This document shows positions 15,654-25,250 of a stretch of 64,000 nucleotides of DNA, one piece after another. A model generated the notes under the pieces. It ran no database searches and was not told where the DNA came from. It worked only from the letters and a program-made list of their open reading frames with translations. The DNA is taken from contig NZ_JALKII010000001.1 of NCBI RefSeq assembly GCF_023051175.1, positions 186,001-250,000 on the forward strand, given 5' to 3'. How positions within the stretch are numbered: position 1 is the first letter of the stretch; each line of letters opens with the position of its first letter. The translations under genes and the position numbers were made by a program. Source of the stretch: Alcanivorax quisquiliarum. Its GTDB lineage: Bacteria; Pseudomonadota; Gammaproteobacteria; Pseudomonadales; Alcanivoracaceae.

Positions 15654-16751
15654 ATGAGCCAGGATCGACCATTTGATCTTTCCCTTACCGAAGAGCAGCG
15701 CATCACGCGACAGAGCATGCAGCGGTTTGCCGAACAGCAGCTGCGCAGTGTGGCGAGGCCGGCCGACGAAGCCGGTTGTGTGCCGGAGGGTTTTCTGGAG
15801 CGCACCACGGAGCTGGGCCTGGCATTATTGCCGGTGCCCGAGGCCCTTGGTGGCGCTGGCGAGCCGCGCTCGCCCATGTCCAACGTGCTGAATGCGGAAG
15901 ATCTGGGCTACGGCGATGTTTCCCTGGCGCTGGCAACACTGGCACCACAGGGGTTCATCAACGCGATACTGGATTTTGGTGACGAGGCCCAGCAACAAGC
16001 CTTTCTGCCGCGTCTCGCTCAGGAACATTTCGTGGCCGCCACCGTCGCGTTGATGGAAAAACGCGCCACGTTCGAACCGGCGGAGCTGGCTACCCAGGCC
16101 GTTCGAGAGGGCGACGACTATGTACTGCGCGGCGAAAAACGCATGGTGATCCTCGGCAGCAGTGCTGAGCTACTGCTGGTAATTGCAGCGTTTGACGGCG
16201 TGCCCGCCGCGTTCGTCGTGGAGCGCGGTAGCGCGGGCCTGACCACGGCCAGCGAGGAATATATGGGTTTGCGGGCTGTGGACACCGCCACCGTGACGCT
16301 GGCTGATGTGCGCGTGCCGGCCAGCCACCGGCTGGCCAATTTTGATCTTGAGCGCCTGGTGGATTTGTCCCGGCTGGGCATCGCCGCGATCGCAGTCGGG
16401 TGCTGCCAGGCGGTACTCGATTACTGCATTCCCTATGTAAAGGAACGCAAGGCTTTCGGCGAGCCGATCGCCTGGCGGCAGTCGGTGGCGTTCACCGTCG
16501 CCGACATGGCCATCGAGCTGGAAGGCATGCGCCTGCTGGTGTGGCAAGCAGCCAGCCGCGCCGAGCAGGGCCTGCCGTTTCATCGCGAGGCGTATCTGGC
16601 GCGAGTGGCCTGTGCCGAGCGCGCCATGCAGATCGGCACCGACGGCGTGCAGCTGTTTGGCGGTGCCGGGTTCATCCGGGATTACCCGCTGGAAATGTGG
16701 TACCGCAACCTGCGCGCTGTGGGCGTGCTCGAAGGCGCGGCAACGGTGTGA
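15654..16751 (+). CDS. Acyl-CoA dehydrogenase family protein, divergent
   Basis: 365 residues. The start at 15654 follows AGGAGA at 15641-15646; upstream in-frame sequence lacks protein character. The family fold is clear from DLSLTEEQRITRQSMQRFAE through VKERKAFGEPIAWRQSVAF to GAGFIRDYPLEMWYRNLR. The usual flavin/substrate motif TEPxxGSD is replaced by an unrelated sequence (VALMEKRATFEP) and the protein stops a few residues after LEG, where the catalytic Glu of the family would lie. It may be one subunit of a mixed complex with the next gene, which starts 12 bases after its stop. Confidence 0.88.
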   Translation: MSQDRPFDLSLTEEQRITRQSMQRFAEQQLRSVARPADEAGCVPEGFLERTTELGLALLPVPEALGGAGEPRSPMSNVLNAEDLGYGDVSLALATLAPQGFINAILDFGDEAQQQAFLPRLAQEHFVAATVALMEKRATFEPAELATQAVREGDDYVLRGEKRMVILGSSAELLLVIAAFDGVPAAFVVERGSAGLTTASEEYMGLRAVDTATVTLADVRVPASHRLANFDLERLVDLSRLGIAAIAVGCCQAVLDYCIPYVKERKAFGEPIAWRQSVAFTVADMAIELEGMRLLVWQAASRAEQGLPFHREAYLARVACAERAMQIGTDGVQLFGGAGFIRDYPLEMWYRNLRAVGVLEGAATV

Positions 16752-16763
16752 CAGGAGATCATC

Positions 16764-17978
16764 ATGATTAATTTCGAGCTGCCGACCAAATTGCAGAATC
16801 TGCAAAAAATGAGCCACCAGGTGGCTGCGGGCATCTTCCGGCCGATTTCGCGCAAGTACGACAAGATCGAACACGGCCCGACACCGGAAGAGCTCAAGCC
16901 ACTGGCCCAGATGCGCAATGCCATGCGCGGTACAAACGACGAGAAAGCCGATAAGAAAGGTGCATCCTCATCGGCTGCGGGCAGCCGTAATGGCGCCAAC
17001 CTGGCGGGCATCGTGGCCGGCGAGGAGCTGTGCTGGGGTGATGTGGGCCTGCTACTGTCGGTGCCCGGTTCCGGCCTCGGCAATGCCGCGATCCAGGCCG
17101 TGGGCACGCCGGAGCAGAAAGAAAAGTTCGGCAAGCTATATTGCGCAATGGCGATCACCGAGCCAGGCGCCGGCTCCGACTCGGCGGCGATTGCCACCAC
17201 GGCAGAGCTCGATGGTGACGAATGGGTGCTCAACGGCGAAAAGATATTCTGCACGGCAGGCGAGCGGGGCGATGCCATCGTGGTCTGGGCGACGCTGGAC
17301 AAAAGCAAGGGCAAGGCAGCGATCAAATCGTTTATCGTGCCGCAAGGTGCGCCAGGCATGACGCTGACGCGTGTCGAGCAGAAGATGGGCCTGCGCATCT
17401 CCGATACGGCTGCACTGTCGTTCGATAATTGCCGCATTCCCAAGGAGAACATTCTCGGTTCCGCCGAGATAGCAGACACCGAAGCAGCGCGCCGGAAAGC
17501 GTTTGGTGGCGTGATGCAGACCTTCGACAGCACACGTCCGGCGGTTGCCGCGATGGCGCTGGGGCTGGCGCGGGCGGCACTGGAGATCACCCGCGAGCTG
17601 CTCGGCAAGGAAGGCGTACAAGCGGATTACAGTCGCACGCTGTATAACAGTAGCGCTATCGAGGCCGAGCTCTATCGCATGGAGGCCGATCTGGAGGCGG
17701 CGCGCCTGATGACCTTGAAAGCGGCCTGGATGGCGGACAACGGCCAGCCGAACTCGATGCATGCCTCGATGTGCAAAGCCAAGGCCGGGCGCATGGGGAA
17801 TGATGTCACGCTCAAATGCGTGGAGCTGTGTGGCGAACTGGGGTACAGCGAGCAATATTTGCTGGAAAAATTCGCCCGTGACTCGAAGATCATCGACATT
17901 TTCGAGGGCACGCAGCAAATCCAGCAGTTGATCGTCGCACGCCATCTGATCGGGTTGTCGTCGCGAGAGCTGAAGTAG
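16764..17978 (+). CDS. Acyl-CoA dehydrogenase, canonical
   Basis: 404 residues. All main motifs are present: MAITEPGAGSD, WVLNGEKIFCTAGERGD, MGLRISDTAALSFDNCRIP, and the catalytic glutamate in DIFEGTQQIQ. It oxidises an acyl-CoA to the 2-enoyl-CoA, passing electrons from FAD to ETF. It is co-transcribed with the divergent dehydrogenase upstream, under a possible PsrA-like operator. Chain length and substrate type cannot be read from the sequence. Confidence 0.95.
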   Translation: MINFELPTKLQNLQKMSHQVAAGIFRPISRKYDKIEHGPTPEELKPLAQMRNAMRGTNDEKADKKGASSSAAGSRNGANLAGIVAGEELCWGDVGLLLSVPGSGLGNAAIQAVGTPEQKEKFGKLYCAMAITEPGAGSDSAAIATTAELDGDEWVLNGEKIFCTAGERGDAIVVWATLDKSKGKAAIKSFIVPQGAPGMTLTRVEQKMGLRISDTAALSFDNCRIPKENILGSAEIADTEAARRKAFGGVMQTFDSTRPAVAAMALGLARAALEITRELLGKEGVQADYSRTLYNSSAIEAELYRMEADLEAARLMTLKAAWMADNGQPNSMHASMCKAKAGRMGNDVTLKCVELCGELGYSEQYLLEKFARDSKIIDIFEGTQQIQQLIVARHLIGLSSRELK

Positions 17979-18313
17979 CGTGCCGGCCAACTGAAAGCCG
18001 CTCCTCTGGCGCCGGGCGGGCAGAGCTGTTTTGCTCGCCTGGCGCACGTCTGCCGGCTCTAGCCGCACGATGAAGATCTGCAAAAACAGGAGCAGCCAAA
18101 GCGATCAGGTCGCGGCCGGCGTCGGTCCTGTTTTCCTGGCGGGTGTCTCGAACCTGCTGCATCCGGTCTCCCTGTGTCCAGCCTCTCTATCTCCCATCTC
18201 GGCTGTATCTCATTTCTCCTGTGTCCGGTCTGGCTTGCGTCTGCCCTGGCCGCTTGCGCTCGCCTGTCCGGGCAGCCAAAGTGTGCCATTGCAGCTTTCA
18301 GGAGAGTTTGGCG
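17979..18313. other. 335-bp gap, no supported gene
   Basis: Pyrimidine-rich plus-strand sequence with repeated CTGTGTCC(A/G)G (about 18171 and 18221). The SDR frame is open back to 18143 but has no ribosome site or conserved residues before 18314. No terminator or clear promoter seen. Confidence 0.5.
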
Positions 18314-19117
18314 ATGAGTGGCAGGCAGGCATTTTCCGGCAAGGTAGTGTGGATCACCGGCGCGTCGAGCGGCATCGGCGAGGCGCTGGCAATCGCTTTC
18401 AGCCAGCAGGGCGCAACCGTAGTGCTCTCCGCCCGCAGGCGCGAGCAGCTCGAGCGCGTCAAAGCCATGCTGGCCGAGCCTGAGCGGCACATGATAGCGC
18501 CGCTGGATCTGACCGATTCCGATAGCTTGCCCGGCATCGTCGAGGAGGTGCTCGGCACCTGCGGCAAGGTGGATATTCTTGTCAACAATGGCGGCATCAG
18601 CCAACGCTCGCACGTGCGGGATACGGCCCTGGCCGTGGACAGGCGGGTGATGGAGGTGAATTTCTTTGGTGCCATCACGCTGACCAAGCTGCTGCTGCCG
18701 ACGTTTCGTGCCGCAGGCGGTGGCCAGCTTGTGGTGATTTCCAGCCTGGTGGGCGAGCTGCCGACGCCGCTACGCTCCGCCTACTGCGCCAGCAAGCATG
18801 CGCTGCATGGCTGGTTCGAAGCGCTGCGCGCCGAGGAGCACGAGCACGGCTTGCGCCTGCTGATGGTGATGCCCGGTTTTATTCGCACCGAGGTGTCCGT
18901 CAACGCCATTACCGCCGACGGCGGCCAGCACGGCCAGATGGATGACTACCAGCAGCAGGGCATGGCGCCCGAGCAGTGCGCGCAGCGTATCATCCGTGCC
19001 GTGCAGCGAGGCCGCGAGCAGGTTATCATTGGCGGCCGCGAAACAGCCGGAATCTACCTCAAGCGGTGGTTCCCGTCGCTTTATCGCCAGGTGATCCGCC
19101 GCGTGCGTGTGACCTGA
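18314..19117 (+). CDS. Short-chain dehydrogenase/reductase (SDR)
   Basis: 267 residues of the classical SDR family: TGASSGIGEALAIAF (cofactor loop), NNGG in place of NNAG, the catalytic Ser in VVISSLVGE, and Y-x3-K as SAYCASK. It resembles the DHRS7-like group, often involved in lipid or carbonyl reduction. An arginine after the second strand (SARRREQ) favours NADP. The ribosome site AGGAGA lies just before ATG 18314. It follows the acyl-CoA dehydrogenases by 335 bases, so may be separately expressed. Confidence 0.88.
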   Translation: MSGRQAFSGKVVWITGASSGIGEALAIAFSQQGATVVLSARRREQLERVKAMLAEPERHMIAPLDLTDSDSLPGIVEEVLGTCGKVDILVNNGGISQRSHVRDTALAVDRRVMEVNFFGAITLTKLLLPTFRAAGGGQLVVISSLVGELPTPLRSAYCASKHALHGWFEALRAEEHEHGLRLLMVMPGFIRTEVSVNAITADGGQHGQMDDYQQQGMAPEQCAQRIIRAVQRGREQVIIGGRETAGIYLKRWFPSLYRQVIRRVRVT

Positions 19118-19147
19118 TCCTTTTTTGCCCGATATTGCAGATTGCCC

Positions 19148-20014
19148 ATGGCCACCGAAGACAACCCGCTATTGCCCCGGGAACGCACCGATTTCAACAA
19201 GCTGCAAAAACGATTGCGGCGCGAAACCGGCCGCGCCATTGCTGATTACAACATGATCCAGGACGGCGACAAGGTGATGGTGTGCCTGTCCGGCGGCAAG
19301 GATTCCTACACCTTGCTGGATATGCTGCGCTCGCTGCAACTGGCCGCGCCGGTGAAATTCGAGCTGGTGGCGGTCAATCTGGATCAGAAACAGCCGGGCT
19401 TTCCCGAGCATGTGCTGCCGGAGTATCTGGAACAGGAAGGCGTGGCCTACCATATTCTGGAACGGGATACCTATTCGATCGTGCGTGAGAAAACGCCGGA
19501 GGGTAAAACCACCTGTGCGCTGTGCTCGCGCCTGCGACGGGGTAATCTCTATGGCTTTGCCGAGGAGATCGGCGCCACCAAGATCGCCCTGGGCCACCAT
19601 CGTGATGATCTGGTGGAAACGCTGTTTCTGAACATGTTTTACAACGGCAAGATGAAAGCCATGCCGCCGAAGCTGCGCAGCGATGATGGTCGCAATATGG
19701 TGATCCGGCCGCTGGCCTACTGCCGCGAAAAGGACATTGCGCGGTACGCTGAATACCGGCGGTTCCCGATCATTCCCTGCAATCTCTGCGGCTCGCAGGA
19801 AAACCTGCAACGGCAAGCGGTTAAAGCGATGTTGCAACAATGGGATCGCCAGTTTCCAGGGCGCATCGAGAGCATTTTCGCCGCCACGCAGAATATCGCG
19901 CCGTCACAGCTGGCCGATGGCCGCCTGTTTGATTTTGCCGGGCTAGAGGAAGGTTTCAGCAGGGCAGGGCCGGTGCAGACGCATCGGCTTGAGGTCGTCA
20001 ATCTGTTTTCGTGA
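19148..20014 (+). CDS. ttcA: tRNA 2-thiocytidine(32) synthetase
   Basis: 288 residues. TtcA adds sulfur to C32 of certain tRNAs using ATP and an Fe-S cluster. The PP-loop [13 protein letters not shown] and the two C-x2-C pairs (CALC and CNLC) that hold the cluster are present. The ATG at 19148 is taken as the start rather than the TTG two codons earlier. Length matches E. coli TtcA (about 311, with a shorter C-terminus). Confidence 0.95.
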   Translation: MATEDNPLLPRERTDFNKLQKRLRRETGRAIADYNMIQDGDKVMVCLSGGKDSYTLLDMLRSLQLAAPVKFELVAVNLDQKQPGFPEHVLPEYLEQEGVAYHILERDTYSIVREKTPEGKTTCALCSRLRRGNLYGFAEEIGATKIALGHHRDDLVETLFLNMFYNGKMKAMPPKLRSDDGRNMVIRPLAYCREKDIARYAEYRRFPIIPCNLCGSQENLQRQAVKAMLQQWDRQFPGRIESIFAATQNIAPSQLADGRLFDFAGLEEGFSRAGPVQTHRLEVVNLFS

Positions 20015-20077
20015 GTTCGCCGGGCGGGCGCTGACCTGACAGTCGGAGCGGACAATGAATTACCTGCCGGTTTTGGC

Positions 20078-20083
20078 TAGAAT
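20078..20083 (+). promoter_or_regulatory. Possible glcB promoter -10 box
   Basis: TAGAAT about 75 bases upstream of the glcB start. No good -35 at the usual distance; low-certainty call. Confidence 0.35.
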
Positions 20084-20158
20084 CGCCGCTCCCCCGCACC
20101 CGCATTGTCGGCGGGCTGTTTATTGTTTCGCTTCATTGACCGAAAGGGTAGCCACATT

Positions 20159-22330
20159 ATGACCGATCGCATCAAGAAGGGCTCACTGGAGATCGCCACC
20201 GCGCTCCACGACCTGGTCGTCAACGAGATCATCCCTGGGACCGGTGTGGACCCGGAGCACTTCTGGGCAGAGCTTGAGCAGATCCTTGCCGACCTGGCGC
20301 CGAAGAACAAGGCGCTGCTGGCCAAGCGTGACGACATCCAGGCTCGCATCGACGCCTGGCACAAGGAGCGCAAGGGCCAGCCGTTTGACCAGGCCGAGTA
20401 CAAGCGCTTCCTCGGCGAGATCGGTTATCTGTTGCCCGAGGGTGAGGATTTCCAGATCACCACGGAAAATGTGGACCCGGAAATCGCCACCATTGCCGGC
20501 CCGCAGCTGGTGGTGCCGGTGATGAATGCCCGCTACGCACTGAACGCAGCCAACGCACGGTGGGGCAGTCTCTACGATGCGCTGTACGGCAGCGATGTCA
20601 TTGCGGATGACGGTGGCGCGGAGCGTGGTGGTGCCTACAACCCCAAGCGTGGCGCCAAGGTAATCGAGTACGCACGCAACTTCCTGGATGAAGCAGCGCC
20701 GCTGGCGTCCGGCTCGCACAAGGACGCCACCGGCTACCTCGTGCGCGATGGCCAGCTGGTGGTGAAAACTGCCGGCGGCGAAGTGGCACTGAAAGACCCG
20801 GCCCAGTTCGTCGGCTTCCGTGGTGATGCCGGTGCGCCGGAAGGTCTGCTGCTGCGCCGCAACAACCTGCACGTGGAAATCCAGATCGATGCCAGCCATC
20901 CGATCGGCGCGGAAGACAAGGCGCACGTGAAAGATCTGCTGATGGAATCCGCGATCACCGCGATCCAGGATTGCGAAGATTCTGTCGCCGCAGTGGATGC
21001 CGAGGACAAGGTGCTGGCATACCGCAACTGGACCGGCCTGATGAAAGGCGACCTGAAGGAATCTTTCGAAAAGGGTGGCCGCACCATGACTCGTGCGCTC
21101 AACCCCGATCGTGAGTACACCGCTGCCGATGGCAGCACACTGGTGCTGCCGGGCCGCTCGATGCTGCTGGTGCGCAACGTTGGCCACCTGATGACCAACA
21201 ACGCAGTGCTGTTCAACGGCGAGGAAGTACCGGAAGGCATTCTCGACGGCATGGTGACCTCCCTGGCCGCCATGCACGATCTGAAGAAAGACGCCGGCGC
21301 GCGCAACAGCCGTGCAGGCTCCGTATATATCGTCAAGCCGAAAATGCACGGCCCGGAAGAAGCGGCGTTCGCCGTGGAGTTGTTCGAGCGCGTGGAAAAG
21401 GCGCTGGGCCTGCCGCGCAATACGCTCAAGATGGGCATCATGGATGAAGAGCGCCGCACCACGGTGAATCTGAAAGAGTGCATTCGGCAGGCAAAGGAGC
21501 GGGTGATTTTCATCAACACCGGCTTCCTCGACCGTACTGGCGACGAAATCCATACTTCCATGGAAGCAGGCCCGATGGTGCGCAAGGCAGACATGCGTGC
21601 GCAGCCCTGGATCGGCGCCTACGAAAACTGGAACGTGGATATCGGCCTGGCTGCCGGGCTCAAGGGCCGGGCACAGATCGGCAAGGGTATGTGGGCCATG
21701 CCGGATGAAATGAAAGGCATGATGGACACCAAGATCGCCCATCCGAAGGCCGGTGCAAACTGTGCCTGGGTGCCCTCGCCAACCGCAGCGACCCTGCACG
21801 CCATCCATTACCATCAGGTCAACGTGGCGGAAATCCAGGAGCAGCTGGCCAGCCGCGAGCGGGCTTCACTGGATGACATCCTGACCATTCCGCTGGCCAC
21901 TGACACCAACTGGTCGGAAGACGAAATCCGCGCCGAGCTGGACAACAACTGCCAGGGCATCCTCGGCTATGTGGTGCGCTGGATCGATCAGGGCGTCGGC
22001 TGCTCGAAAGTGCCGGACATCAACAGCATCGGGCTCATGGAAGACCGCGCCACGCTACGGATTTCCAGCCAGCATATCGCCAACTGGCTCTATCACGGCA
22101 TCTGCACCGAAGAGCAGGTGATGGAATCCATGCAGCGGATGGCAAAAGTGGTCGACGAGCAGAACGCCGGCGACCCGCTGTACCGCAACATGGCGCCGGA
22201 TTTTGAAGGCAACGTGGCCTTCGAGGCGGCCTGTGAACTGGTGTTCGAAGGCCGGGCGCAGCCGAACGGTTATACCGAGCCGGTTCTGCACCGCCGTCGC
22301 CTGGAGGCAAAAGCCAAGTACGGCTGCTGA
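20159..22330 (+). CDS. glcB: Malate synthase G
   Basis: 723 residues, exactly the normal length for the monomeric G-type enzyme, which condenses glyoxylate with acetyl-CoA to malate in the glyoxylate and glycolate pathways. Diagnostic segments include [47 protein letters not shown] and [11 protein letters not shown]. The ATG at 20159 begins [13 protein letters not shown], the standard N-terminus. It is a single gene with a strong terminator. Needed for growth on acetate or fatty acids, together with an isocitrate lyase not in this window. Confidence 0.98.
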   Translation: MTDRIKKGSLEIATALHDLVVNEIIPGTGVDPEHFWAELEQILADLAPKNKALLAKRDDIQARIDAWHKERKGQPFDQAEYKRFLGEIGYLLPEGEDFQITTENVDPEIATIAGPQLVVPVMNARYALNAANARWGSLYDALYGSDVIADDGGAERGGAYNPKRGAKVIEYARNFLDEAAPLASGSHKDATGYLVRDGQLVVKTAGGEVALKDPAQFVGFRGDAGAPEGLLLRRNNLHVEIQIDASHPIGAEDKAHVKDLLMESAITAIQDCEDSVAAVDAEDKVLAYRNWTGLMKGDLKESFEKGGRTMTRALNPDREYTAADGSTLVLPGRSMLLVRNVGHLMTNNAVLFNGEEVPEGILDGMVTSLAAMHDLKKDAGARNSRAGSVYIVKPKMHGPEEAAFAVELFERVEKALGLPRNTLKMGIMDEERRTTVNLKECIRQAKERVIFINTGFLDRTGDEIHTSMEAGPMVRKADMRAQPWIGAYENWNVDIGLAAGLKGRAQIGKGMWAMPDEMKGMMDTKIAHPKAGANCAWVPSPTAATLHAIHYHQVNVAEIQEQLASRERASLDDILTIPLATDTNWSEDEIRAELDNNCQGILGYVVRWIDQGVGCSKVPDINSIGLMEDRATLRISSQHIANWLYHGICTEEQVMESMQRMAKVVDEQNAGDPLYRNMAPDFEGNVAFEAACELVFEGRAQPNGYTEPVLHRRRLEAKAKYGC

Positions 22331-22359
22331 TCCCGTCGGGCATCATTGCTCCGTCAAGA

Positions 22360-22393
22360 AGCCCCCTGCGGTGATCCCGCAGGGGGCTTTTTT
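22360..22393 (+). terminator. Intrinsic terminator of glcB
   Basis: Eleven-base-pair stem (GCCCCCTGCGG pairing with CCGCAGGGGGC), 5-base loop, then TTTTTT. It starts 30 bases after the glcB stop codon. Confidence 0.93.
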
Positions 22394-22705
22394 GGTGATG
22401 CCGTCCTGAATAGAGCTGGTACCTCTCATGCGGTTTCGGGAGGAAGAAGAGATGAGTCAACGAGTTAAACGAACACAACGTGGCGACACCCGGCTTTTGA
22501 ACAGGCGGTAGTCGATCAGGTAGAGCCTGCGCCTGCTGCGACGGTGGCCCTGCATCCGTAACCTGTCGAGCCCGGCCGCAACACGTCTCGCGCCAGCGCC
22601 GGTGCATCAAGCCATCAGTGCGTCGATATATCTGTGCGTCAACTTGTCGGGATAGCAAGTTATCAGAGCCGGAGGACCCATGCCGACTGGGCCGACTGGC
22701 GTGCG
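22394..22705. other. 312-bp gap, no supported gene
   Basis: Contains only a 19-codon frame (22452-22511) behind a good ribosome site (GGAGGAAGAAGAG), judged too short to call. No promoter or terminator beyond that of glcB was seen. Confidence 0.5.
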
Positions 22706-23476
22706 TCAGTCCAGCACATCGACACGAATCTGTATCGGTATGCTGCTCTGCTGCCGCGTATCGCTGTGATTGCCCAGTGTGCGCTGCTGTTGCGATTCAT
22801 CGCCGCCGAGATAGCCCAGGCTGCGCCACTGGCCGGGGGGAACAATCAGCGTGGTGCTGGTGCGCTGGACGCTAATCTCGCCGTCGGCCTGCCGGGCATC
22901 GTGCCGTTGGCGCACTTGTACGCGGATATCACCGTCCGGCTGGCGCCGGGGCGTGACTTCAAGGCCCTGGAGCAACGGCAGCAGCGTGGTGTTGGCAAGC
23001 CAGCCGCCGGTAATCGCGATCAGGCTGCCCCGGTCGATGAAGGCGTCATGGCCATCCAGCGTGGTGATGCTGTAATGCTGGTTGCTGCTGCGGCTGTCGT
23101 GCTCGCCAATGATCCGCACATTACCTTGCAGCCCACCGGGGTAATGCACCGAGCCACTGCTCTGGATGCCGCTTTGCTGCCGCTGGCTGTCTTCGCTGCG
23201 CCGCAGGCTGATGCGCAGGCTGCGTGGCGGAGTGTCGATCTCGGCCAGCAACGCCACGATTTCTGCATAATTTTCCGGTGTGGTGCGCACCACCAGCCGG
23301 CCCTGATAGGGCACCACGGTGCCGCCTTCCGGCAGCAGCGGGCGCAGCACCTGAGCCACACTGTCGCCATTGAGCGTATCGAGCACATAGGTGCGCAATT
23401 GCGCACTGGCGGCCCCGGCCAGGCAAAGCAGCAGTAGCGCCAGCATCGGTCGGCGCAGACAGCGCAACAGCGGCAT
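22706..23476 (-). CDS. Short secretin-domain protein, exported
   Basis: 256 residues from the ATG at 23476; a signal peptide (LALLLLCLAGAASA) ends near residue 24. The start of the mature part (RTYVLDTLNGDSVAQVLRPL to VRTTPENYAEIVALLAEID) is a Secretin_N/NolW-like module. The C-terminal third (LEVTPRRQPDGDIRVQVRQR, then TSTTLIVPPGQWRSLGYLGG) recalls the beta-strands at the core of secretin barrels, but the full barrel is absent. It may help an outer-membrane complex or be a stand-alone periplasmic protein. A ribosome site precedes it; it is divergent from the methyltransferase gene. Confidence 0.72.
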   Translation of the reverse strand: MPLLRCLRRPMLALLLLCLAGAASAQLRTYVLDTLNGDSVAQVLRPLLPEGGTVVPYQGRLVVRTTPENYAEIVALLAEIDTPPRSLRISLRRSEDSQRQQSGIQSSGSVHYPGGLQGNVRIIGEHDSRSSNQHYSITTLDGHDAFIDRGSLIAITGGWLANTTLLPLLQGLEVTPRRQPDGDIRVQVRQRHDARQADGEISVQRTSTTLIVPPGQWRSLGYLGGDESQQQRTLGNHSDTRQQSSIPIQIRVDVLD

Positions 23477-23620
23477 GTGATTCTCCTTGTGCATCAAAGG
23501 CTATTCATGGCGACTTGCCTGAAACGGCGCGCCGGAGACAGCAAGTGCAAGCCTGGCAAAGAGGTCATCCGGCAAGCATATCCGTTATCATGCCGGCCGT
23601 TCATCCATGGAGAACATATC

Positions 23621-24358
23621 GTGTTCGGAAACAGCCCCGAAGTGGTGACCAATCAGGACGGGCCGCACCCGAATCTGGCCGAGGTGGTGAGCCGTCATCT
23701 GTTGACGCAGTGGCAGGCGCCTGTGGCTGCGCATACACAACAGGCGTTTCAGCAGGCCGCCCGGTGGCGGGCTGAACAGGGCAGTGCGCGTCCGTTGATC
23801 CTGGACAGCGGCTGCGGCACCGGGCGCTCCAGCATCTGGCTGGCCGGGCAGCACACCGACGCACTGGTGATCGGCCTGGATCAGTCGGCCGACCGGCTGC
23901 GCCGGGGCAGTGCGAGGTTTGCACCGCTGCCGCCAAATTTGCTGTTGTTGCGCGCCGAGGCGGCGGGCTTCTGGCGTCTGATGGCGGCGGCAGGCTGGCG
24001 GTTGCAGGCACACTGGCTGTGTTACCCCAACCCCTGGCCGAAAAGCGCTCACCTGCGCCGGCGCTGGCACGGCCACCCGGCATTTCCCGTGTTGCTGTCA
24101 TTGGGTGGCGAATTGCGCTTGCGTAGCAATTGGGCGCTCTATTTGCAGGAAATGCACCAGGCGCTGGCGATAGCCGGGGTGCAAAGTGTCATTCGGCCGT
24201 TGCCGGGCAACATCGAGCCGATCACGGATTTCGAACAGAAATATCTGGCCAGCGGCCATCGACTGGTGGAACTGGTGGCGGTTACCACAAACGCTATTTT
24301 TATAGATGAAGCTGACGCAACTGCGGCTCAGGCTGACCCCGCTCCCAGCGCTCGTTGA
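23621..24358 (+). CDS. TrmB-like SAM-dependent methyltransferase
   Basis: 245 residues from a GTG start at 23621, preceded by GGAGA at 23609-23613 with 7-base spacing. A class I SAM motif LILDSGCGTGRSSIWLA is followed by GLDQS and by YPNPWPKSAHLRRRWHGHP, close to the tRNA (guanine-46-N7) methyltransferase signature PNPWPKxxHxKRR. Sequence after this point is unlike canonical TrmB, so it is a TrmB-related protein rather than the housekeeping enzyme. Its end overlaps the convergent next gene by 59 bases. Confidence 0.78.
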   Translation: MFGNSPEVVTNQDGPHPNLAEVVSRHLLTQWQAPVAAHTQQAFQQAARWRAEQGSARPLILDSGCGTGRSSIWLAGQHTDALVIGLDQSADRLRRGSARFAPLPPNLLLLRAEAAGFWRLMAAAGWRLQAHWLCYPNPWPKSAHLRRRWHGHPAFPVLLSLGGELRLRSNWALYLQEMHQALAIAGVQSVIRPLPGNIEPITDFEQKYLASGHRLVELVAVTTNAIFIDEADATAAQADPAPSAR

Positions 24359-24812
24359 AATCACGCAGCAGGGTGCGTGCCGGCAGTGCCGCATCCGCAC
24401 AGGCGTAGCCAGCGGTGTACCGGCGAAACTGTGGCCGCCAGACCAGGGTGCGTTGATCGGCCAGCAGCCAGCAGGCCGGCGCCTGATCCTCCGGCTGCGC
24501 TCGCAGCAGCTGCACATAGCTGGGCAGGCGGCGAGCGAGGGTGATGAAGCGGTGGCTGCCGTGGGTATTGTCGGCGCTATTGAGCAAGAGCCGTATCCGG
24601 GCGTGGCGGCTTTGCAGCAGAAACGCTTGCAGGGCTGCACAAATACCGGCATCGCTCAACACGGCAGGATCAAGATCAGGCGCCTGGATCACCAGCTCGC
24701 GGCGGGCAGAGGCAATCGTCAGGCGGCTCGCCGCGACAAATTCCGGCAGGTTGTCCAGCGGGTGGCGCTGCATGTCGCCGGCTTGCGGCCAACTTTCCGG
24801 CAGCAGCGCCAT
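24300..24812 (-). CDS. Hypothetical protein, DUF7931-like
   Basis: 170 residues, no signal peptide. Features: EFVAASRLTIASARRELVIQ, QSRHARIRLLLNSADNTHGS and a C-terminal WRPQFRRYTAGYACADA. This looks like the small gammaproteobacterial family linked to GNAT genes and distantly reminiscent of phospholipase-D-like folds, but no HKD motif is present. It is the last gene of a minus-strand run, 5 bases after the GNAT gene stop. Function unknown. Confidence 0.65.
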   Translation of the reverse strand: MALLPESWPQAGDMQRHPLDNLPEFVAASRLTIASARRELVIQAPDLDPAVLSDAGICAALQAFLLQSRHARIRLLLNSADNTHGSHRFITLARRLPSYVQLLRAQPEDQAPACWLLADQRTLVWRPQFRRYTAGYACADAALPARTLLRDFNERWERGQPEPQLRQLHL

Positions 24813-24817
24813 GGGGC

Positions 24818-25243
24818 TCAGCTCAGCGCTTTGAACATCTGCCGGTGGGGGATATCCGCTTCCAGAAAGATCCCTCCGGTGACAGAAAATCCGGCGGCCT
24901 CATAAAAGCTGGTGGCGTGGGTCTGTGCGTGCAGGAAGATTTCGTCCCGCCCCTGAGCGCGGGCCTCTTCTTCTGCGGCGATCAGCAGCGCCTTGCCAAT
25001 GCCTTGATTGCGGTGCTCGCTGAGCACGGACAGCCGGCTCATCTGCCCGCTGGGCAGCAGGCGGATGCAGCCAATGGCTTCACCGTGGCCGTCTTTGGCG
25101 AGAAAGTGCACGGATACCGCATCCTGGTCGTCCCATTCAAGCGCTTCGGGCACACGCTGTTCGCGAATGAAGACACGCTCACGGATGGCGCGCAGTGCGG
25201 CTTCATCCTCATCCCAGGTGGTTTTGATCACGGTAAATGCCAT
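24818..25243 (-). CDS. GNAT-family N-acetyltransferase
   Basis: 141 residues. The acetyl-CoA-binding motif is seen as RLSVLSEHRNQGIGKALL (R/Q-x-x-G-x-G/A as RNQGIG), followed by HAQTHATSFYEAAGF, the closing motif of the ElaA/YjdJ-like GNAT group. The start at 25243 is chosen because upstream sequence overlaps the roxA coding region. It lies 7 bases downstream of roxA, in one operon. The acceptor is unknown. Confidence 0.88.
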   Translation of the reverse strand: MAFTVIKTTWDEDEAALRAIRERVFIREQRVPEALEWDDQDAVSVHFLAKDGHGEAIGCIRLLPSGQMSRLSVLSEHRNQGIGKALLIAAEEEARAQGRDEIFLHAQTHATSFYEAAGFSVTGGIFLEADIPHRQMFKALS

Positions 25244-25250
25244 AGCTGCC

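Noticed and set aside
20183-21814. A 543-codon minus-strand frame opposite glcB
   Set aside because: Shadow of glcB in the opposite strand; His/Gln/Ala-rich without domain pattern.
22452-22511. A 19-codon frame (MSQRVKRTQRGDTRLLNRR) behind GGAGGAAGAAGAG
   Set aside because: Basic short peptide with a good ribosome site but no sign of conservation or partner; could be the decayed start of a gene.
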